NCBI RefSeq assembly: GCF_004522215.1
Contig: NZ_SDLR01000003.1
Coordinates: 124,001-188,000, forward strand
Direction of reading: 5' to 3'
Length of the DNA: 64,000 nt
Source: Ammoniphilus sp. YIM 78166
GTDB lineage: Bacteria; Bacillota; Bacilli; Aneurinibacillales; RAOX-1
Shown in pieces: positions 16,669 through 24,312 of this stretch. How positions within the stretch are numbered: position 1 is the stretch's first letter; each line of letters begins with the position of its first letter. The notes beneath the pieces were generated by a model. That model saw only the letters and a program-made list of their open reading frames with translations, was not told the origin of the DNA and ran no database searches. The position numbers were made by a program, and so were the translations under genes.

Positions 16669-17652
16669 TTAATTTGCGTTGGAAAACGAAGCTTGCTTGA
16701 GATTTTCTTCCTGAACCTTGCGCTTCTTGAGTGCAACTAAGGAAATCATTTCAAAAGCTACCGCGGAGGCAGCAGCAGCTGTTATTTCTCCACTGTCATA
16801 GGCTGGCAACACCTCGACTAAGTCAAACCCCAGAATGTCTAATCCATCAAGACCGCGAACGAGATCAAGGGCATCTGCGCTAGTGGGCCCACCCACTTCA
16901 GGGGTACCCGTACCTGGGGCATAGGCGGGGTCAAGGAAGTCAATATCAAAAGAAACGAAAACGGGACGTCCGGCCACGCGCTTATGAATTCGATTTAATA
17001 CTTCAGAATAGCCAATCTTTCGGATTTCCTTCATGGGAATCACTTCAAATCCAAGATGGCGGGCATCTTCTATGCACTCCGGACCGTACAGGGGTCCGCG
17101 CATACCGACCTGGATGGAATGGTTCACATCTAACAGACCTTCTTCTACTGCACGTCGGAAGGGGGTGCCATGCATATATTTTTCGCCATAATAATTGTCC
17201 CAGGTGTCACTATGAGAATCAAAATGAACAAGCGCAACAGGACCATATTGTTTAGCAAAAGCTCGTAAATTTCCTAGAGAGATGGAGTGATCGCCTCCTA
17301 GAATGATGGGAATGATAGACTTCTCCAGGATCGGAGCCAGACCCTTTACCATATTGTCATAGGTTCTGTGAATATTGCCAGGAATAACGTCAATGTCGCC
17401 ATAATCTACACCTGAACAGTAATCAAAGATATTAATGTTCTGATCGGGATTGTATGGACGTAGCAAAACGGAGGAGTTGCGAATATGCTGCGGACCATAT
17501 CGTGCACCCGTTCGATTCGATACAGCGGTATCGAAGGGTACCCCAACAATGACGAAATCGACATTGTCTGTTGTCTGGATATGCTCCAGCCTCATAAATG
17601 TACGAATGCCACAGAATCGGGGGGATAATGAAGAATCTTTTGGTTGATACAT
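16669..17652 (-). CDS. Ureohydrolase (agmatinase/guanidino-acid hydrolase family)
   Basis: 327 residues. All metal-site motifs are present: GGDHS (His122), DSHSD (Asp145, His147, Asp149) and SFDIDFLDP (Asp236, Asp238), so a two-metal active site that hydrolyses a guanidino group to an amine plus urea is expected. The second motif has Ser where Ala is usual (DAH). The N-terminal RFCGIRTFMRLEHIQ and the SVLLRPYN region resemble guanidinobutyrase/guanidinopropionase-like members more than classical SpeB, so agmatinase is only one option. The start at 17652 is set by AGGAGG; an upstream extension is unlikely. It is the first gene of a sigma-54-controlled operon with the SSS symporter. Confidence 0.85.
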   Translation of the reverse strand: MYQPKDSSLSPRFCGIRTFMRLEHIQTTDNVDFVIVGVPFDTAVSNRTGARYGPQHIRNSSVLLRPYNPDQNINIFDYCSGVDYGDIDVIPGNIHRTYDNMVKGLAPILEKSIIPIILGGDHSISLGNLRAFAKQYGPVALVHFDSHSDTWDNYYGEKYMHGTPFRRAVEEGLLDVNHSIQVGMRGPLYGPECIEDARHLGFEVIPMKEIRKIGYSEVLNRIHKRVAGRPVFVSFDIDFLDPAYAPGTGTPEVGGPTSADALDLVRGLDGLDILGFDLVEVLPAYDSGEITAAAASAVAFEMISLVALKKRKVQEENLKQASFSNAN

Positions 17653-17694
17653 TATAGTAAACCTCCTGTTGATAATAATCTCTATCTTAAATGA

Positions 17695-17710
17695 AGCAAT
17701 TATCATGCCA
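17695..17710 (-). promoter_or_regulatory. Sigma-54 (-24/-12) promoter
   Basis: TGGCATGATAATTGCT on the minus strand matches the sigma-54 consensus TGGCAC-N5-TTGC, with GG and GC separated by exactly 10 bases. It lies about 43 bases before the ureohydrolase start and next to the gene for an AAA+ sigma-54 activator. An imperfect palindrome (TTTTGAT/ATCAAAA, 17736-17759) just upstream may be an activator site; that is a guess. Confidence 0.85.
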
Positions 17711-17762
17711 AGTATTCAAGCGAGAGAGAAGAGGATTTTGATTAATTTTTGGATCAAAACAC

Positions 17763-17792
17763 GAAAAAAAGCGATTCATGAGTGAATCGCGA
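17763..17792 (-). terminator. Terminator of the sigma-54 activator gene
   Basis: On the minus strand GCGATTCA/TGAATCGC form a perfect 8-bp stem with a 4-nt loop, followed by TTTTTTCG, 7 bases after the activator stop codon. Confidence 0.8.
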
Positions 17793-17797
17793 TTCGT

Positions 17798-19186
17798 CTA
17801 TGAATCAATTTGGTATTGTTTAAGCTTCCGAACCACGGAAGGTTGGCTAATTCCTAAGTACTTCGCCATTTCTCTTGTTGTTTTGCAATGCCGATAAGCT
17901 CGAAACAACCATTTTTTTTCTACCTCTTCAATAGCCTCTTGCAGAGTGGGGATGTGATCCATCCCTTGCTCAGTTTCGTCCTCCACACTCCAATTTTCCC
18001 ATTCGTTTACAGGGTAAGGCAGATGTTTGGGTTCGATTAAACCATCCGTGATTAGAACCAGTCTTTCCATCAAATTCTCTAGTTCTCTTACATTGCCTGG
18101 CCATGAGTAGTGTAATAGCGCATTATAGGCATTCGGATCTAACATGCAGTTCTTGCCGTATTTCTCGTTATTCCTCTTTAAGCTCTCCTGAAGTAGGAGC
18201 TTGACATCCTCTAACCTGTCTCTAAGTGGTGGAATGCCAATAGGTATGACATGGAGCCGAAAGTATAGGTCTTCACGAAAGCTTCCTTTTCTCATCATTT
18301 CTTTCAGATCCTTATTCGTTGCTGCGATGATACGGAAGTTAACGGGGCTGGGTTTGGTACCTCCTACGCGTGTCAGCACTTTTTCTTCAAGTACTTTCAA
18401 CAGTTTCACTTGCATGTTCATGGGGATTTCTCCTACTTCATCGAGAAAGAGGGTACCGTTATGGGCCAGTTCGATCATTCCGGGCTTTCCCTTATGATGG
18501 GCACCCGTGAAGGAACCCGCCGCATAGCCAAACATCTCGGATTCAAACAGCGTTTCAGGAATCGCCCCGCAATTCACTTCAATGAACGGACCCTGGTGTC
18601 GATCGCTTTTTTTATGAATTTCGCGTGCAAACATACTTTTTCCTACGCCCGATTCTCCCAGCATTAGCACGGATGCATCCGACTTGGATACCCGATGAAC
18701 CAGATCCCATACATGATTCATCTCATTGCTCTCAAATATCACTCCACCTGTTTTGGTTTCTCGTTCACGTACTTCCTCAATTTCCGTTTCATAACGTTGC
18801 ATAACGAGCTGAAGTTCCTCGAATTTGTCTTTAAGCTGTTGAATTTCGGTTAGATCATGCGAAAAACTAATGACTCGTATAAAAGCCCCGTTACTATCAA
18901 AGACGGGAATCCCTGTCGCCATGACGAACCTTCCGGTTTTTGTTTTTTGCATGACTTGCGCTTGTTTTTTCTCTTTTAGAACCTTCACCGTTACAGAAGG
19001 AGAGAATATCCCCTGCCTTTCTAACTCATAGACCGACTTGCCAATGAGAGAATCGGTGTCACTTCCGTAGATCGAAATACAAGAGGGACTGGCACGTAAG
19101 ATAAGCCCTTCATTATTCGTGATCACAATATTGTCATTGGAAGCTTCCAAGATCGCTTTCAACTCTACTTCAATTAAATGATTCAA
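17798..19186 (-). CDS. PAS/AAA+ sigma-54-dependent transcriptional activator
   Basis: 462 residues. A PAS sensor domain (about 5-115, ending SFSHDLTEI) and a coiled-coil linker lead to the AAA+ domain (about 150-385) with Walker A GESGVGKS, the sigma-54 contact loop GSFTGA (Ser in place of the usual Ala), Walker B GTLFLDEVGEI and the sensor RIIAATN. The C-terminus has a TyrR/RocR-like HTH ending LGISQPSVVRKLKQYQ. It should activate the adjacent sigma-54 promoter when PAS senses a ligand. It is oriented like the operon but separated by its own terminator. The start is TTG at 19186 behind GGGGGATC. Confidence 0.9.
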   Translation of the reverse strand: MNHLIEVELKAILEASNDNIVITNNEGLILRASPSCISIYGSDTDSLIGKSVYELERQGIFSPSVTVKVLKEKKQAQVMQKTKTGRFVMATGIPVFDSNGAFIRVISFSHDLTEIQQLKDKFEELQLVMQRYETEIEEVRERETKTGGVIFESNEMNHVWDLVHRVSKSDASVLMLGESGVGKSMFAREIHKKSDRHQGPFIEVNCGAIPETLFESEMFGYAAGSFTGAHHKGKPGMIELAHNGTLFLDEVGEIPMNMQVKLLKVLEEKVLTRVGGTKPSPVNFRIIAATNKDLKEMMRKGSFREDLYFRLHVIPIGIPPLRDRLEDVKLLLQESLKRNNEKYGKNCMLDPNAYNALLHYSWPGNVRELENLMERLVLITDGLIEPKHLPYPVNEWENWSVEDETEQGMDHIPTLQEAIEEVEKKWLFRAYRHCKTTREMAKYLGISQPSVVRKLKQYQIDS

Positions 19187-19386
19187 AAACGATCCCCCGC
19201 AATCAAATGGATTTCATATGTTGGTATTATACCTCAGTTGGTGAGTCATTGCTTTGATACCTACGGATTGATTCAGAAGCCAAGGATATCATTGGAGCTT
19301 CTTGAAGCGGGTTATAAAAATTGAATATATTTCCAACACTGTTATAATGAAAGATAGGATTTGTAAGCGAAATATGGGAGGAAATC

Positions 19387-19782
19387 ATGGGAAGATTAGT
19401 TCATTTCGAAATCCATGTAGATGACATGGAACGGGCCAAGACGTTTTATGGAGAGGTATTCGGATGGTCCTTCCAGGATTGGAGTGAATACGCGGGAATG
19501 CCGTACTTCGGAGCCGTGACTGGCGATGAGAAGGAGCCTGGGATCAATGGTGCTCTGATGCAGCGTCAAAGTGCTCCGCCGGAAAGAAACCAAGCTTTAA
19601 ATGGATTTGCTTGTACCATGGGAGTGGAGAATTACGATCTAACGGAGGCGAAAATTATAGAGCTTGGCGGTAAGGTGGCCATGCCCAAATACGCCCTGCC
19701 TGGTATGGCATGGCAAGGATACTATATAGATACCGAAGGTAATCTATTCGGGATTCATCAACCCGATGTACATGCAAAATAG
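19387..19782 (+). CDS. VOC family protein (glyoxalase-like)
   Basis: 131 residues with the paired beta-alpha-beta-beta-beta units of the vicinal oxygen chelate fold. The first unit begins LVHFEIHVDDMERAKTFYGE with FGW after it, and the second ends GYYIDTEGNLFGIHQPD. The candidate metal ligands His (first strand) and Glu (near GNLFGIHQ) are visible. The reaction is unknown; members include glyoxalases, dioxygenases and resistance proteins. GGGAGG precedes the ATG, and a TATAAT lies about 40 bases upstream. A terminator follows at once, so it is probably monocistronic. Confidence 0.8.
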   Translation: MGRLVHFEIHVDDMERAKTFYGEVFGWSFQDWSEYAGMPYFGAVTGDEKEPGINGALMQRQSAPPERNQALNGFACTMGVENYDLTEAKIIELGGKVAMPKYALPGMAWQGYYIDTEGNLFGIHQPDVHAK

Positions 19783-19796
19783 AACCCATAATAGCT

Positions 19797-19830
19797 AAAA
19801 GTTGCCTCGATGAGACAACTTCTTTTTGTA
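19797..19830 (+). terminator. Intrinsic terminator behind the VOC gene
   Basis: AAGTTG/CAACTT stem (extended by mispaired bases) followed by TCTTTTTG. Confidence 0.7.
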
Positions 19831-19866
19831 TTGGAGCGACTTACCTTTCAGAGAAAGGAGATAATC

Positions 19867-20319
19867 ATGAAGGAATGGACGAAAGAAATGGAAATCCAGG
19901 CTCCTATTGAAGAGGTTTGGAAGCTATTTGATGGTTCGTTGGAGAATATGCAAAAAATAATGCCGCAGGTTGTGGAGCACAAGCCTATCAAAATAACGGA
20001 AGAAGGGGTTGGGACTGTTTATCGCCAAACCTATAAAGAAGGAAACCGGCTTCAGGAGTATGATGTAACTACCTTGGAATATGTAGATGACCCAGAAAAG
20101 AAAAAGCTAAAAGTCGGGTTTACTTTAGCCAATTTATTTCAAATCACTGCCTTATATGAACTGATTCAAGTTAATATTCAGACGACCCTTTTTAGGTATA
20201 CAGTAACGAACACTCCTTTAAAATGGTTCGTCAAATTACTGCTGCTGTTTGCTGGCGAAAAGGTAGTCACGCAGTTTGTGGAACGAGTGAAACGGGTAGC
20301 CGAATCACCCATGGAATGA
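19867..20319 (+). CDS. SRPBCC (START-like) family protein
   Basis: 150 residues. WTKEMEIQAPIEEVWKLFDG is the classic first strand and helix of the SRPBCC ligand-binding fold, and the long C-terminal helix (AGEKVVTQFVERVKRVAES) fits. Such proteins bind hydrophobic ligands or act as polyketide-cyclase-like factors; the role here is unknown. AAAGGAGAT lies 5-6 bases before the ATG at 19867, so the longer in-frame start at 19810 is rejected; that extension would overlap the upstream terminator. Confidence 0.75.
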   Translation: MKEWTKEMEIQAPIEEVWKLFDGSLENMQKIMPQVVEHKPIKITEEGVGTVYRQTYKEGNRLQEYDVTTLEYVDDPEKKKLKVGFTLANLFQITALYELIQVNIQTTLFRYTVTNTPLKWFVKLLLLFAGEKVVTQFVERVKRVAESPME

Positions 20320-20351
20320 AAGGCTTAGAATAGATTTGCGTAAGGGTTACT

Positions 20352-20376
20352 GGGTCCTTGAAGAAGGACCTTTTTC
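20352..20376 (+). terminator. Intrinsic terminator behind the SRPBCC gene
   Basis: GGTCCTT/AAGGACC around GAAG, followed by TTTTTCT. Confidence 0.8.
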
Positions 20377-20449
20377 TATTGACACGTGAAAGAAATTTCT
20401 GAAACAACCATTAATGGTAAAGCGTCCAATTTAAGAGATGATATTTTAT

Positions 20450-20997
20450 ATGTTAAAAAATATTCAATTGTCTCTTATCTTTTACTTTGTATTTAGCTTA
20501 ATAGTATTTTCCATACCTTCAATTGGATAGCTTGTTCCTGCGTTGAATTACCAAGCGTAGAGGGAGAACTTGAACGCTCAGAAGCGGTCTTTGCAGGTAA
20601 GGTATTAGAAATTAATGATAAAAACTTTCCAGTGCAGGTTCATTTTAAAGTAACTAATACATGGAAAGGAAATGTAGCTTCTGCACAAACCATAGCCACT
20701 GGTTTTGGTGACGCAGATTGTGGCTATGAATTTAAGGAGGGAAAAGAGTACATCGTTTACGCTTCTAAGTCCTCTATGTATGGTGTTGATAAACTTTCTA
20801 CTACGATTTGTAGAAGAACAAATGAGTTATCTTCTGCAAACGAAGATTTATCTGTTTTAGGAGAAGGTAAACCGACTGAACCAAAGGCCACCCCTATAGA
20901 CTTAGAGCAAAAAAGCTATATTTGGTATGTTGTCATTCCACTTTTATTAACTCTAGGTGCAACATGGTTCATTAAGAGGAAGAAGGGTAATGAATAG
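20450..20997 (+). pseudogene. TIMP/NTR-like secreted protein gene, frameshifted in the signal peptide
   Basis: The ATG at 20450 opens MLKNIQLSLIFYFVFSLIVF and hits a stop at GGATAG. Inserting one base there (GGATATGCT) continues directly into GYACSCVELPSVEGELERSE and on to 20997. The Cys-Ser-Cys start of the mature protein, VFAGKV and CGYEFKEGKEYIVYA are typical of bacterial TIMP-like (netrin-fold) secreted proteins. A C-terminal membrane helix (VVIPLLLTLGATWFI) and basic tail would anchor it. One missing base separates this from an intact gene; it could be decay or a sequencing error. Confidence 0.65.
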
Positions 20998-21054
20998 ATA
21001 CATCCAGAAAGAATAGATTGAACATCGGTTAAAAGACAGAAGGAGAGGGATTAG

Positions 21055-21177
21055 ATGGGAGGTAAGTATCATCAGTTTACACTTGACGAGGTTACTATGC
21101 AGGATTTCCTATACCTAGTTATATTACTTATTGTTTTTGTGCTATTCAAGTGGTATAGAGACAAGAGAAGGTTTTGA
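21055..21177 (+). CDS. Small membrane protein, 40 aa
   Basis: MGGKYHQFTLDEVTMQDFLY, then one membrane helix (LVILLIVFVLF) and a basic tail KWYRDKRRF. AAGGAGAGGG lies 5-6 bases before the ATG. The membrane-plus-basic-tail layout suggests the C-terminus faces the cytoplasm. No family is recognised. Confidence 0.5.
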   Translation: MGGKYHQFTLDEVTMQDFLYLVILLIVFVLFKWYRDKRRF

Positions 21178-21302
21178 TATTCTGGCTAGGAACCGCATAT
21201 AAGAAATTTATAATAGAAGATTAACGAGAATAGAACAAAATTTATTTGTCACGCTAATTGGAACCTATAAGGGGAATGAATAATAAATGTTGGGGTGAGT
21301 AA

Positions 21303-21821
21303 GTGGCGGTTAGGAATATCATCTATACATTGCTGAGTATTTCCTTAGTTTTAAACATTTGGCTGATCTTACAAAATAAAAAGGAAAAAGAGCGAGCAGA
21401 TATTGCGACGTTATTTTTAACAATCATTGCAGTTGAAAATAAATTAGATAGCTACGCAAGTTATATTGGCAATCCCGGTTTATTTGAATGGGCGTGGAAT
21501 GATCCGGCACTTCCCAAAATACTGTCAAACAAGACCATCGACATCATAGCGGGTATTACAGAGACCATTAATATCGCTGAGTCAGATCAAGTTACTATAC
21601 CTACTGATGTAAAAGGGAATTTAATTATGATGAGAGATATAGTTGAGAACAAGTATTTTCCAGCAACTTTAGAACCGACTACGAAGGAAAATCAGAAGAA
21701 AATTATTGATTTTTATAGAAGTATCAAATTTTATTTTGATGTTGGTGGTCCCTCAAATAGCTGGAGCAAATTTGAAGAAAGGATTGACAACTTTCTTAAA
21801 TCAGAATCCAACAAATATTAA
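21303..21821 (+). CDS. Hypothetical protein with N-terminal membrane anchor
   Basis: 172 residues: a membrane segment at about 5-22 (IIYTLLSISLVLNIWLIL), then a helical soluble domain with no motif that I recognise (KLDSYASYIGNPG, FYFDVGGPSNSW). GTG start; GGGGTGAG lies 3-4 bases before it. It is flanked by small hypothetical genes and by hairpin element copy 10 after 155 bases. Confidence 0.55.
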   Translation: MAVRNIIYTLLSISLVLNIWLILQNKKEKERADIATLFLTIIAVENKLDSYASYIGNPGLFEWAWNDPALPKILSNKTIDIIAGITETINIAESDQVTIPTDVKGNLIMMRDIVENKYFPATLEPTTKENQKKIIDFYRSIKFYFDVGGPSNSWSKFEERIDNFLKSESNKY

Positions 21822-21976
21822 GGCACTTGGAAGTGAGGAAAATCCTACTGAATACCACTGTCATATTAGAGACCTAGTTCGATATACACGGGGACATCGA
21901 TCGACTAAGAAGACTCAAGCAACAGGATAACCTACCCTTAAAAATAATCGATGTACAAGAATACCTTGGTGGAACT

Positions 21977-22035
21977 AATAGGAGTTCGATAAGTTGGGCT
22001 GCGTTCAGCAGTCCTTTTTTTGTTCAGCGATCTGG
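21977..22035 (+). repeat. Dispersed intergenic hairpin element, copy 10
   Basis: AATAGGAGTTCGATAAG, stem GGGCTGC/GCAGTCC with seven Ts, and an eroded right flank (GGTTAACGAAAC). Confidence 0.55.
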
Positions 22036-22366
22036 CTGGTTAACGAAACAGTACCAATGAATATTAGAAAATGTGGATGTTTGGAGTAAGAGATAGTGAA
22101 ACATCGAGGTTGATTGGTAGTGGTAAAAAGTCCACTTATCCGAGAAAATGGAGGGAAAAAAGCAAAAATAAGTGGAGAATCGACAACTAGAGCTTCAATA
22201 AAGCTTGTAAATTTGAATTTTCAGAGCTAATAGTTGGATTTTTTCCACCTACAAAATGAAAAGCTACTCTATTATTAATTAATAGGTGGAGAATTGCCAT
22301 CTATTTATTCTTGCTTCCATATTAGATGTTTACGTCTGTGGACTTTTCATGGTTTTGTCTTTAAAA

Positions 22367-22385
22367 ATACCCTGTAGGGGGGTAT
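22367..22385. promoter_or_regulatory. CsoR-type operator-like palindrome without its usual genes
   Basis: ATACCCTGTAGGGGGGTAT has ATACCC and GGGTAT arms around a G-rich centre, the form of operators bound by CsoR/CstR-family repressors (copper or persulfide sensors). Neither csoR/cstR nor a copper or sulfurtransferase gene is nearby. The next gene starts 197 bases downstream. Confidence 0.45.
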
Positions 22386-22405
22386 ATTTGGCTTAGTCAT
22401 TATTC

Positions 22406-22466
22406 TAATGGATCGATAGCAGGGAATGGATCGGCATCCACCCCCTGCTTTTTGTTGCGGGACGGA
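22406..22466 (+). repeat. Dispersed intergenic hairpin element, copy 11
   Basis: TAATGGATCGATAGC, stem GCAGGG/CCCTGC enclosing GGATCGGCATCC, then TTTTTGTTGC and a degenerate right flank GGGACGG. Confidence 0.65.
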
Positions 22467-22581
22467 CTGTAATCTTCAATAACGGATACCAAATTTATGG
22501 TAAAATTTTTGAAGAAGTAAAAATCAGGTGTAGAGGTAATCATTGGATTTTTATTCACTGATTAGGTTTTAGGAGGGGACG

Positions 22582-23181
22582 ATGAAAAAGATAGTAATTG
22601 CAATTGTAATCATCTTCTTGATATCTATTCTTTTATATTTAAGTGGATATAGATTAGATGGACTAAGTGCTGCAAGAGCAAACTCATTTATCTCGAAAGA
22701 TTCAGTGCTATTGGATGAAGTTGAGTATAGTTGGGGAAAGGTATTCATTTTTAATTCTCCTGAAAAACCAGTTACAGCGATAAGTTCTAAGTCTTTTGGC
22801 TTTTTGTGGGTTTCAAGGATGTCCGTGTACTATTACCCTAATAAAGATCTGATAAAAACGATAGGTGGGGTCTCATATGTAAGTGATCAAAATAAGGCGA
22901 CAACAGTAATAAGTGTATGGTCAAGTGACCCCAAGATATCTTATATCGAAATTGGACCCGAAGGAAATAGAATAAGGAAAGAAGCAATATTGAATTCGCC
23001 TATTACATTTTCTTGGGATAAATCATTTCAGTGGAATGATTTAAAACCGCAGGCATTCAATAAAGACGGGAAGGTTATTTATGAGTATCGCTACGCTAAA
23101 TCTAATTTTATTAAGCATGAGGATTTAAAGTGGTATCCTGTTTTGCAAGATGAAGACCAAGAAAAGTCTATTAGTAATTGA
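22582..23181 (+). CDS. Hypothetical exported/anchored protein
   Basis: 199 residues with an uncleaved-looking N-terminal membrane helix (IVIAIVIIFLISILLYLSGY) and a soluble beta-rich domain outside, including SWGKVFIFNSPEKP and VSVYYYP-type strands. No enzyme motif is visible and no family is recognised. TAGGAGGGG lies 5 bases before the ATG. The stop codon overlaps the start of hairpin element copy 12. Confidence 0.6.
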   Translation: MKKIVIAIVIIFLISILLYLSGYRLDGLSAARANSFISKDSVLLDEVEYSWGKVFIFNSPEKPVTAISSKSFGFLWVSRMSVYYYPNKDLIKTIGGVSYVSDQNKATTVISVWSSDPKISYIEIGPEGNRIRKEAILNSPITFSWDKSFQWNDLKPQAFNKDGKVIYEYRYAKSNFIKHEDLKWYPVLQDEDQEKSISN

Positions 23182-23240
23182 ACGGGGATTGATTGTTTGA
23201 TAATTTGCTGCATCCGGCTTCTGTTTGCTCCACGAAGTGG
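23180..23240 (+). repeat. Dispersed intergenic hairpin element, copy 12, degenerate
   Basis: GAACGGGGATTGATTG, an imperfect GC-rich centre and TTCTGTTTGCTCC. It begins at the stop codon of the preceding gene. No further copies are seen from here to the end of the window. Confidence 0.45.
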
Positions 23241-23271
23241 ATAATAGATGTAAATAGATTAGGTGATAAAA

Positions 23272-23388
23272 ATGAATGCGCAGCTAAAAGAATTTGTGAA
23301 TGATTTAGTTTTCTTGATTCATGAGAAGTACAACGATAATCTACAAAACACCGACAAAGAAATCGGGGCGATAAGACCTTTAGAATAG
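23272..23388 (+). CDS. Small hypothetical protein, 38 aa
   Basis: MNAQLKEFVNDLVFLIHEKY and a polar tail, soluble and helical. AGGTGA lies 6 bases before the ATG. No family is recognised. It lies right before the broken adhE fragment and may itself be a remnant. Confidence 0.4.
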   Translation: MNAQLKEFVNDLVFLIHEKYNDNLQNTDKEIGAIRPLE

Positions 23389-23407
23389 GTAGTAATCAAG
23401 CCTATAA

Positions 23408-24115
23408 TTGACGCCGAATGTAGCGATTGTGGATTCCAACCTCGTCATGACCATGCCAAAATCGGTCACCGCTGACAGCGGAATGGATGTCCTGACCCAC
23501 GCCATAGAAGCTTACGTTTCGGTAATGGCTTCTGATTATACTGATGCCTTGGCTCTTAAAGCGATCCAGCTCGTTTTTGAATATCTACCTCGTTCGTACA
23601 GAAGTGCAGAGGACAAGGAAGCCCGCGAGAAAATGCATAATGCGTCTACCATAGCTGGGATGGCCTTTGCCAACGCATTCCTGGGCATAAACCACAGCTT
23701 GGCCCATAAATTGGGGGCAGAATTCCATATTACGCACGGAAGAGCGAATGCCATTTTGCTGCCTCACGTCATTCGCTATAATTCAGCGAAGCCAAGTAAG
23801 TTTGTTTCCTTCCCGAAGTATGAAAGATTTATTGCTGATGAAAAATATGCCCAAATTGCGCGCTCCCTGGGACTTAAATCATCCACAGCGGACGAAGGGG
23901 TGGAAGGTCTGATTCAGGCCATTCAGAACCTCATGAAGGAGTTGGATCTGCCATTTAGCATTCAAGAGTGCGGAATCAGTGAAAAAGAATTTGAAGCCAA
24001 AGTCGAATGGTTGGCGGACAAAGCATTTGAAGACCAATGCACAACAGCGAATCCGCGACAGCAGCTGGTATCCGAGTTGGCCACCATTTACAGGCAAGCT
24101 TATAAAGGATCATGA
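23408..24115 (+). pseudogene. Fragment of adhE-type alcohol dehydrogenase (C-terminal part)
   Basis: The frame encodes only the last roughly 235 residues of an iron-dependent alcohol dehydrogenase of the AdhE type. TPNVAIVDSNLVMTMPKSV, SGMDVLTHAIEAYVS (metal ligands Asp and His), FLGINHSLAHKLG and HGRANAILLPHVIRYN are all AdhE-like. The aldehyde dehydrogenase half and the NAD-binding part of the alcohol dehydrogenase half are missing, and an in-frame stop lies just upstream. AdhE (about 870 residues) makes ethanol from acetyl-CoA. Fe-binding residues remain, but without the nucleotide domain the product should be inactive. Confidence 0.85.
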
Positions 24116-24156
24116 GGCTTTATACACCGAGTCTCTTACATCTTCGGCTACTATCA

Positions 24157-24186
24157 AAAAAAGCACCTCGCGGGTGCTTTTTTTGA
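24157..24186 (+). terminator. Intrinsic terminator behind the adhE fragment
   Basis: AAAAAAGCACC/GGGTGCTTTTTT with loop TCGC: a perfect stem and a T tail. Confidence 0.9.
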
Positions 24187-24312
24187 TGTCATTATGGAGA
24201 TTAGCAAGGTTGAGTGATTAGAGAGATAAAAACTGCATGACTGGATAACTTACTATGTTTTCCTGCAAAATATTGACAATGATGAATTAAAAACTAAAAG
24301 GGGAGAAGTATA

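Larger units (their letters stand above)
21822..22581. other. Long gene-free stretch with repeats and one operator-like site
   Basis: I find no convincing gene. The region holds hairpin element copies 10 and 11, a palindrome of CsoR type, and two related blocks (about 22125-22185 and 22240-22300), each with TCCAC[C/T]TA followed about 30 bases later by TA[A/G]GTGGAGAAT, so an imperfect tandem duplication of a hairpin region. Confidence 0.45.
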
